DNA from: Dimorphilus gyrociliatus
Lineage: Eukaryota > Annelida > Polychaeta > Dinophilidae
Direction of reading: 5' to 3'
Assembly: GCA_904063045.1 (NCBI GenBank)
Contig: CAJFCJ010000043.1
Coordinates: 65,581 to 129,580, forward strand
DNA length: 64,000 bases
Below are positions 55,801 through 64,000 of this stretch, piece after piece; positions within the stretch are counted from its first letter, which is position 1, and each line of letters opens with the position of its first letter. The position numbers and the translations under genes were made by a program. Below the pieces are notes generated by a model that saw nothing but the letters and a program-made list of their open reading frames with translations, was not told where the DNA came from and did no database searches.

Positions 55801-58800
55801 ATTTTACATTCTCATTGTGTATAAATAATCTTTCTTGAAGTGTCTGTATGGCTGAAATCAATTAAAGAGTTTCATTTGCCCAAAAATTAAGAGCTAAACA
55901 TGCTTTTACTTACTTAAAATTTTTTGACAAGCAAACATTTTGAGAAGAGAAGTTTTACAAGATCTTTTCAGGGAGATTTTAACATTATCTTGTGTAACCT
56001 TCTGTAAAGTCTCAAAACATTCTTATTGATATTTTCTAGATTTAATTCTAATTACCAAGAAATAGCACTGATCTTCTACACTGTAAGATATTTTCTTGCC
56101 AATAAACTGATATTCTCTCAATTGTAATAACTAGATACAGATAGACGTAAGTGTCAACATGTGAAGGAAAAGTTATAACCTCTGATTCCAGATAGTGGTT
56201 TATAACTGGCAAATTTAAATCAAAATTTGTAGATGTTGTAAAAGTTCTTGAATTTACTCTAATATTCTCTTTAGAGTTGACTTCTGTAGGTAAAAAAACA
56301 CTAATGTCTTTTTGAATTTTTTTCAATGCGGTGACTGTTGAAAACACTCTTTTATAGATTCTCTGTGCTCTCAAAAGCCTCCCATATATTATCTGACATA
56401 CTCATGAAATGTCTATACATTTTAGAGTCAAGTACTTTTGACAAATATGCATTATATGCAATATCAAGCATGTGTAAAACAAAATACTTTTGATAGCTTT
56501 GATAATCAGGTGATGTCATATTTCTTTTATAGCAAAATTTATCAATTTCCAAAATATCCATTGCATGTTTTGGCCTGAAAATGGTGTAGCAAGTATCCAA
56601 GATAATTACTGTATTTTTGCCATAACATTTTTCACTTGAACGATTTGAACATTCAATTCTTAAAGCCTTTGATGAATATCTATAATTTTTATTAAATGTG
56701 TAAATGCTCTTAAAATATTTCAGAATTTTTCTATATCTTTGTAAAATGCTAATAATTTCCAAACTAAAACAATTTGTTCAACAAACTCAAAGTAAAATGA
56801 AAAGTTTAATTGTAATGCTGTCCCAATTTAACATTATATCCCAATAATGTATGCCTATTGCAAAACACCACAGCTAAGAGTTTGACTAATGCAGATGATG
56901 CAACAACCCCCCTCTATTTCATCTGTAGAAATAAGGTTACTGCATGTATCCACTCTTTACTTTCCTCTCTGGTGTACTATATGAAATCAATGAAGCAGAA
57001 ATTTTATGAAACTTTAATTTGCAGTCAATCTCTGATTAAAGAATAATCATTCAAATAGGTTCATAGATTTCTGGATACTCTAGACTACTCTAGAGTTCAT
57101 ATGTTTAACAATATACACATCTAGTTCGTTACTGTGCACTAAATGCTACACTCACCAACATTCACACACATTTGGTAGCATAAGCTCAAATTGTTACATT
57201 TTCATTAACTGATGAAATACTATATTATAATAGTATCGAGCAGTGCTCTGCATATGCAACATATACCTAATACTATTCTTTTAACTACTTCTAAAGTTAG
57301 TAAAATACACTTTTACAACTTAACTTGAATATTCACATTAAGGAATATACACATAACATTTATTTATCATTAGTTGTATGTTACACTAATTGACATATGT
57401 TTGGAAATTGTAGATTATTGAAGAGTTTGTATGCACAATACTATTTTAAATAACCAAATGCATGGTTTTTAACCAGTTAACTATTTTACACTAATATATC
57501 TTATTTTTCACAAACAAATGTTAATAATAATTTGTGGTACATAAGAGCATTATTCTGACCTTTGTCTATTTTTGTGTGTTGGACACCATCCAAGTTCTAC
57601 TAAAAATTGTTACATCTTGTGCAATTTTTGATCTACTCAAAATATGGAACAACAACTCTCCAGAATAGAAAAAACATAGCAATTAAGTAAGCATATTTGG
57701 ACTTTTCCTTTATCTTAAATGTTACTTTTGTTTGTCTGTATATTTGTGATCTGAACTGTCAACTATTGGAAAGGTATATAAACCCTGCAAATTTAACAGT
57801 GGACAGTTCAGTCTTATAACTGTCAGCTTGTTGCTTAAACCAGCTTGTTTAGAACTAGAAACTTATTTACTCAATAAATATTCTTCAAATGAAATACTAA
57901 TGTCTTATTGATTAAATTTTTGCAAAATTTCATTTTTTGAGACTATCTTTGGACAAACTTGAATGGTTCTATTTGTTTAACTACTATGGTAAATTGGTAA
58001 ATGATTGGAAAGGACAAAATTGATCCTTATGACCTAGAAGTTCCTACAATTACAATACAACAAAGTACAAACAGACAGTCTGAATAACAGGCTTACTCAA
58101 TCAGACAGATAAATTATGAAATTATTTAATAGCCAATGTGCACTAAGAAACTATAGAATAATAATTGTTGTGTATTTATAAGCATTTAAACAAGTAATCA
58201 GCTGTTCAAGACACAGTGAATGAGAAAAGTACAGCCATGCTATAAGAGCTAATAAACAGTACTCCAGCTCAGTAAATCTGTGCTTTGTTAACTATGGCAT
58301 TTTGATTAAAACATGTCAAAAAAGCTTGTATTGCATTGTATTGCATTGAAGTTTTTTAACTACTAACTGTAGCTGGCATTCTCTGTCATAATAGAAGTAA
58401 TAGTTTTTTACCTAATATAGTTTCTCTTTCCGACTTGGCAAAGTGTAAAGCTTGTTGAATTTTTTGGACAATGGAATGTTTCAAAATAATATTTTTTGGA
58501 AACTCTGAAGCTTGAATAACTGTTAATAAAGTAGTTGGAATAAACAATTGTCCCATAGTTCAAGCCAAAAAATGAACAGATCTTGATAACATCCTCATAA
58601 AGCAGAAAATGAAAATAGAACCAAAGTCTATTTATTAATATTTGAAAATATCCAGAAAATTTTAAAAAATTGTGTTGAAATTGTTCTACAGGATACAAAA
58701 AAATGTTTTCCTCTGAAAATAGTCTAAGTGCTTTAAGAAATTTAATGAATTTTAATATAGTGTAAAAAATGTCAAACAAATTTATACTGTGGTTTTTTAA

Positions 58801-61731
58801 TGGTAAAATACACTTTGGTGATAGGCTATATATTGAACTATGTGTCTGGATTCCACATATTTCACTTTCATGATCACTCAAAAAACATACTGAAAATGAT
58901 AGAATCTTCATTTTGGCAACAGGAGTTGAGCAGATTTGTTCATGATATTCCAATGAAATCTGTTTACAAATATATTCACAGATAGCATTGTTCTGCTGCT
59001 GATCAACAATAGGAAATAGGGAGCCATAAGTTTTTGATTCAAAAAAGATTTCACTGTGAATATTTTCTTCCAAATTCAACTCATAGGAGAGATTTCTCCC
59101 CTTTTCCAGGAATTTTACTTGAAGATCTAAATAAAAAAACAAGAGGGGGAAATATTTAATATTTTTTGGTGTAAAGTTGTCTTCAGAAAGGTAAACCTTG
59201 AATTTCTAAATATGAACAGTAAATTTCATTGAAGGAAGCATAATTGTTATTTTGTGAAGTGTTGAAAAAAACTCTCCTAAAAGTTTTTAGTAACTTGTAT
59301 GAATTTGGTAAGGAGAATTGGCATCTTGGGCAGAGACTTTTATTCTTTTCAGAATTTCCATAAATTTCAAATATTGAACCATTTTCTTTCAAGTACAATT
59401 TGTGTTTGTTCAATAGGTTGTCATGGGAAAATATATCTGTATAATTTGTAATAGACAAACATTTATAAATTTTTTCTGATTAGTTAGTCAGGATACAACA
59501 GAAACTTGTCTAAAAGACAATTCTTTCTGTTGATACTAAAAATAATAAGCTGTACAAACAAGAGGAATTTTTGTGAAAGCACTTAAGTAGAATACCCTCA
59601 GTACTATTTAAATTTCTTCCTACTCTTGAAAAAACATAAACTCAAAAAATGAATGGATTGTTTTATCAAGTTTTGAAGAATATAAATCTTACATTAATTG
59701 TAAAGTATAACTTTGAAAAGTTGCTGCTAAACTTTCAAATTGTATAGCAATATATTTTGAAAGAGAATGAATGTAATCAAATCCCATGATTCCACATATC
59801 TTATTACTCAGCCATTGGGGAATAACAGAAAATTCTAATGACCGAATAAATCTTTCATTATCCATTTGAATTTGAAGAATACCAGTAGAAAATTCTCTTG
59901 TTTTATTTATAGTACTAAGCTTAAATTTTACATTTTGAATATTGTAGAATCTTTTGGTAGCTGAATGAATAAGAAAAAGGGCATGAAGCAATTCAAAGCA
60001 TTTTCAATTTTCTTTCTCTTACTATTTTTCACATTTGGCATACAATTTGTATCAATAATTTGTGCAGACTTGTGTGACATTGTATTGTTATAATAGCAAT
60101 CAACAATGCTGTATAGCACTCTACGACAGCCAGCAATTATTGGTTGGCTCTGAAAACAGATAGATAGATAGTTAGATATGTTTGAATTTGAAACTTGAGT
60201 ATTAGCTATTTTTACCATATAGGTTAGAGAACTTTTACAAAATTTAACTCCAACAGTGTTAAACAATGTTAGACATATAAATAGGCAGGCATCTTCTTTT
60301 TTCACTTTTGTATCAAAGAGTAAATTGTGCTTTGCAAAGGACTTTGTTTCATATGAGAAATGATGAATATTGTGCCTAACATTTGATTGAAATATCTCCA
60401 TATCTATGATTACAGATAAAGATAAAAGAAATTGTAAGATTATTATCCTGTGAAAAGACAAACCACTCAATTCTTCATATGAGCAAGTCATTGTATTCAT
60501 ATTCAAGGATTTTGAAATCTTTTCTATTGTACCATTCTTATTAAGGAATATAATGAATTTTTTATCAGTAAAAAGTTTATTGAAAGAACTCTTAAATTGA
60601 TGGAAGGAGAAAAGAGTTTGTTTACATAATCTTTTCCTTGTCTCATTGTCACCATTTCCTAATTCATAGATAATATTATTCAATTTAAGATTTAGGTTAT
60701 AGGTTCTGATTTCGCTTTTAACTCCAAATACATCTATTTTTGATAAAGAAGAAAAAAGTATAGCAATCTAATCAAAAGATTATATGTGACAGTGTGAGTG
60801 GAGTAAACAGAAAATGTCCTCAAATGACTTTTTTCAGGGTTAAAATTTGGATTGGAATATGATTAGAGTGAATAAGACAGCTATTGATCTGTACTTAAGG
60901 GGGGAGGGGGTACCATCTAAGGGTAAGGAGTAATGAACATGGTTAGGAAGTGACCAGGGCTGGGTTAGGGTCAGGGTAAAATCATACATTTGAGGACATT
61001 TTCTGTGTGAGTTTGTGTTCATGCATGTGTATGTGTGGAAGTGATTGAATTGGTGTCAGGAGAAAATCTCCCCTCAACTAAAGATATTAATTGAAATATT
61101 TATGAAAGTGAATAGTATTATTAAATTAATTTTGAAAATAATTTTGAAAAATTGTTTTAAAAATAAAGAAAATAGTGGATGAAAATGACTGAAATGTATT
61201 GAGGAAGGCAAACAAATTAGATACCAGTTTGGAAATTATTTTCACTAACCTGATTCCAACATCATCCTCAGCTGAATTTATATATAATACTATTCATTTT
61301 AATAAACTTTTTATTAATATGTTAGGTTTTCTGGGGAGATTTTCTCCATAGTTTGATTAGATTTACCAACATGTAATGTTCTTCTTGAAACATTTTACTT
61401 CTGTTTTAAAGCAACCTATATGGGCTGACTTTTTGAATTTCAACTTCTTTTTATTTATATAAAATGTAAAACATTTAAAATTGCTCATGAATTCTCCAAC
61501 TCTTGTAAAGGTGTGAAAGCTATCATAGCCAAGTATATCACACAAACCTATTTTTGAATATTCAATATAGGCTTCATGACGAATAATAGTATTATTGTAA
61601 GTTAAATATCCTTTAACATAGCTATTGGATTCAAACTCAATTTTGATCTTAATGGATATTATCAATATCAACGTGGAAAGAATTATTATTACTCCAATTA
61701 ATCTCCTTTCACAATTAACCATATTTTTCAA
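52806..61731 (-). CDS. SRCR-CTLD-LDLa-LRR seven-helix receptor, interrupted
   Basis: The start at 61731 opens a signal-anchor (RLIGVIIILSTLILIISI) and SRCR-like sequence (GLCDILGYDSFHTF). Further SRCR-like exons follow at 60683-59689 (NKICGIMGFDYIHS) and 59458-58408 (KICSFFGLNYGTIV, FHCPKNSTSFTLC). A 1.6-kb intron holding an R1 repeat precedes the lectin domain at 56762-55915 (DTCYTIFRP, DKFCYKRNMTS, KMFACQKIL). Five LDLa modules follow (CNFWIDCPDGSDEEYC, CNNEVDCFDKSDELC, CDGFNQCPQGDDEVDC, CNGIVECLDGSDELLC and one degenerate). LRR and helices 1-4 are at 54410-53391, helices 5-6 at 53328-53073, and helix 7 at 53011-52806 (SSIINPYIL). Helix 3 ends VERNR. A TAA at 54939-54941 interrupts the frame, and the A8 run near 54412 needs one more A to join LDLa 5 to the LRR. 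It is a recent pseudogene or suffers sequencing errors. Confidence 0.7.
57080..58075 (+). repeat. R1 repeat, long copy inside receptor intron
   Basis: Nearly collinear with 51310-52240 from GAAATACTATATT onward, including GGTATATAAACCCTGCAAATTTAACAG and CAATACAACAAAGTACA. It lies antisense in the intron between the SRCR and lectin parts of the receptor gene. Confidence 0.75.
60807..61006. mobile_element. MITE-like element, second complete copy
   Basis: The inverted ends ACAGAAAATGTCCTCAAATGA and CATTTGAGGACATTTTCTGT bound about 200 bp with CCATCTAAGGGTAAGG and GGGTTAGGGTCAGGGTAAAA inside. It belongs to the same family as 7630-7824 and lies in an intron of the receptor gene. Confidence 0.7.
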
Positions 61732-62687
61732 GTTATTCGAAAATGTTTAAATTACCCAGTTAAAGGCATTCCCTTTATTTCTCAGTTTAATTTAAATACT
61801 TTGTTCAATAAGTAAACTTTTAATAAGATATATTTTCTTGTATTTCTTTAATAAGAAATGTTTTCTTGTATTTCTTTAATAAAAAATATTATCTCATATT
61901 TCTTTAATAAGAGTTACAGTTTTTTAATTTAATTTTGATAAAATCAAAATTACGATAAAATAGTTTTTAAACTAAGTTACCACATTTCAAGAGAGCTAAG
62001 TTAAAACTTAGGTTAGTTTAGGCTCCAAAAATAAATTTTCAATAAAATTAGTTGAAAACTTTTTTTTGGAGAATTCTTTTGTTAAAAAAAAATAACTTTT
62101 CTCTGACTGCTATCTAAGTGTTAACTTGGGTCTCTTGAATTTTTTTTTTTGTATTTGATTTCCTATTTATATAATACCTGGGACTCTTCAGAGTCAGTTA
62201 CTGAAATGTGTTAAAGAGGTTTGAGAAACTTGTAAAGACAAGTATACTCTCTGAATATTTATTATTATTTTATAATATCATGGTATGCTTTGATATAGAT
62301 TTTTGTACTAAAAAGAAAAAATTGTTCTACCAAACTTATGTTTGATAAAACAATCTTCCAAGTATTCCAAGTTGGTAGTTATTTTATCCTGACTTGGGTG
62401 CCCATAAGCCTTAGGTCTTCGGGTTAGGGTTAGCTTATGTATTGTTGTAAATTCTTCAACCACAGTTGTTCTAGCCATTTGTAGTTTGGTCCTTTGTTTT
62501 CATTGTACACCAGGAGATTGCCTTTTTTAATAAGCTTCTATCCATTTAAAGTTGTCTTTGATAATAACATTATTCTACATTGTATCTCACTTAACATAAG
62601 TGTTTGTTTCTCAACTCTATGTTTCTTTGCTCCAAAGAAGTAGTGAGTGCCAAAGTTGATTCTTCTCTTTACCAAACACTTAAACAC
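61732..62687. other. Intergenic, nothing recognised
   Basis: This 5' flank of the receptor gene has repeated TTTCTTTAATAAGA-like units near 61850-61915 and a single GGGTTAGGGTTAG at about 62420. No exon is supported. Confidence 0.4.
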
Positions 62688-63308
62688 TTATATTGCTAAT
62701 TTATCAGCTTTAATTTCATAGATATTTGCCATTATTTTAGTCATTTGTTTTGTTTCAAATGTGCAAACTGGTTCATTAGCCAAATCAAATGATTGGTATA
62801 CCTGTTGTCCTTGACAGAATTGTACTGAAGGAAGCATTCTGACAGTGATGTTTGCTTTCGTTATTGATACATTTCCATTTTGTTCTTTATAGAAATTTAT
62901 CTCAACAGGTTTATTTTTTAATTTCATAACCTGTAATCTGTTTTCATTTCTGTCTTCATCATCATCATCTAAATTGTCATCCAGACAATCATCTAATTCT
63001 TCTAGGTCTTCATTGTCAATGTCAAAGCATTTAAGCATATCTTTTCTCTCAGCTAATTTGGGAGCTGTATTGCCATTCTGTTTTTCTCCATTTACTCTGT
63101 CTCTGAGTAAATTTCTAAAATCAATTACTTTATCAGTCTCTCCATTTCTTGATACCCAATCTGCTCAGTTAGATTATTTCAAAATCCACATCTATAAGGG
63201 CCATAACCCATTTTATAGTACTTGAATTTAGTTTGCTTTTTACATAAGTTTGTACTAGATTTTGATGATCAGTGTAGAGAAAAAATTTCGGTATTTCTGT
63301 ACCCATAC
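62688..63308 (-). mobile_element. Ty3/gypsy-like pol remnant (RNase H and downstream)
   Basis: The minus strand at about 63308-63170 reads FLYTDHQNLVQTYVKSKLN and IKWVMALIDVDFEI, the end of the RNase H domain in Ty3-type retrotransposons (TDHQxL...RW...L..FDFEI). After a frame disruption it continues as ADWVSRNGETDKV at about 63160, matching the N-x-x-ADxLSR motif that follows RNase H. The frame then runs to 62688 with a strongly acidic tract (LDDNLDDDDEDRNE) and a segment I cannot assign (ITVRMLPSVQFCQGQQV). Reverse transcriptase and integrase are absent. A defective fragment. Confidence 0.65.
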
Positions 63309-63324
63309 TGAGTGAAGGGTAAAG

Positions 63325-63396
63325 GACAGTTGACCCCTGGACAGTTGACCCCCATCCAGACAGTTGACCCCCGGACAGTTGACCCCCTTCCAGAAA
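63325..63396. repeat. Minisatellite, GGACAGTTGACCCCC units
   Basis: About four units of 15-20 bp (GGACAGTTGACCCCC with variable CATCCA or CTTCCA spacers) lie in tandem. They remain in frame with coding sequence on both sides. Confidence 0.85.
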
Positions 63397-63811
63397 GAAT
63401 TTGGAAATTTCTCTTAATACATCATCAGCTGTTTTATTGGCATTTGCAAATTCTTCCCAAACTAAACATATTTTACCTTGCAATTCCATGTATTTCACTT
63501 TCTGTATCCTACATATCTTTTTCTCTGACAACAACCTTTGATTCATGATTTAACTTCAAAATTAAATTGTAAAAATTAATGCTTTGTCCACAGTGACTGT
63601 TTAGTCTATGATGCCAGGATTCTACATCAATGTTGGTTCTGATGGTCACTTGGTAGATTGACCAATTATTTATTTTCCAAATATTATTTCTAATAAAAAT
63701 TCTTTCAAAATAATCCAAAAAATCCAGAAATAAATTTTTCTCAACAAGTTCTCCTTTAATAGTTTTGAATTGTCTTTTAATGATGTTAGCAGGTAAGAAT
63801 GGTAAAGACAT
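63397..63811 (-). mobile_element. MULE-type transposase C-terminal fragment
   Basis: The minus strand reads DYFERIFIRNNIWKINNWS, IRTNIDVESWHHRLN and FYNLILKLNHESKVV. The R-T-N-x-D-V-E-x-W-H-x-R-x-N motif, followed by a helical segment ending LQGKICLVWEEF and KTADDVLREISKF, is typical of the C-terminal region of animal MULE/FLYWCH-associated transposases. A frame change separates the two parts near 63510-63546. The catalytic N-terminal part would lie at higher coordinates but is not seen, so the copy is partial. Confidence 0.65.
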
Positions 63812-64000
63812 TATTTTTCAAAGCATTTCACCTCCATAATTTTTTTCTTTATAATCTTTTACATATCCAAGATGCTTCAATAAATAAAAAACTTTTGTAA
63901 TTCTCAAATGACTATTTATACAATGAATACTTGTATTTTCTCAAAAACTGCATTTTTAAAATGATAAACACATCCTTGAATTGTTGTTGTTGGAAACATT
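63812..64000. other. Window end, nothing recognised
   Basis: Short AT-rich stretch without a supported feature. Confidence 0.4.

Noticed and set aside
1-64000. CRISPR arrays, operons, ribosome binding sites, riboswitches, rRNA
   Set aside because: Split genes with GT-AG introns and animal domain families show eukaryotic DNA, and no regular spacer-repeat pattern or rRNA-like conserved sequence was seen.

Overview
The window is AT-rich nuclear DNA from an invertebrate animal; nothing in it fixes the phylum. The evidence is a DEG/ENaC channel, LGR-type seven-helix receptors, LDLa, SRCR and C-type-lectin modules, a TRIM-like protein, short GT-AG introns (mostly about 50-100 bp) and Tc1, MULE and Ty3-like transposon remains. 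The standard genetic code fits.

The dominant content is a family of very large chimeric receptors. Assembling the short exons of each locus gives the order SRCR-type modules, one C-type lectin-like domain, about five LDLa modules, leucine-rich repeats, then seven membrane helices. Three long loci (30821-36128, 37308-42960 and 52806-61731) and two decayed ones (2291-7253 and 22743-23795) all lie on the minus strand. Two plus-strand scraps also survive: a helix-7 fragment near 24.6 kb and an LRR fragment near 51.1 kb. The 30.8-36.1 kb gene looks most intact, while the others carry frame breaks, stops or insertions. The lower part resembles LDLa-bearing LGRs (relaxin-receptor/GRL101 type). I know of no described receptor that adds SRCR and lectin modules to that base.

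Layout: 0-7.3 kb has a broken two-helix membrane gene and the oldest receptor relic, split by a 1.47-kb Tc1-like element. 7.3-10.4 kb has MITE-like elements and an intact GNAT acetyltransferase gene. 10.4-12.7 kb is a cysteine-rich repeat protein. 13.2-19.9 kb has two ribonuclease-inhibitor-type LRR genes around a five-exon DEG/ENaC gene. 21 kb has a small PPxY tail-anchored protein. 22.7-24.9 kb has receptor fragments. 25.6-28.6 kb is a single-exon membrane protein with four RING-like units. 30.2-43 kb holds two receptor genes and two small unrecognised genes. 43.5-50.2 kb has an ITIH-C fragment, an ENaC fragment, a RING/B-box/LRR gene and a secreted ITIH-C-like gene. 50.1-52.2 kb is repeats. 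52.8-61.7 kb is the third long receptor. 62.7-63.8 kb is a Ty3-like/MULE composite.

Taken together the region looks like a receptor and innate-recognition accessory locus: ectodomains with scavenger, lectin and LDLa modules, cytosolic TRIM/LRR and RING proteins, gene birth and death, and many dispersed repeats. That functional reading is inference. Several breaks sit in A-runs, so assembly indels must be excluded before any gene is called dead.
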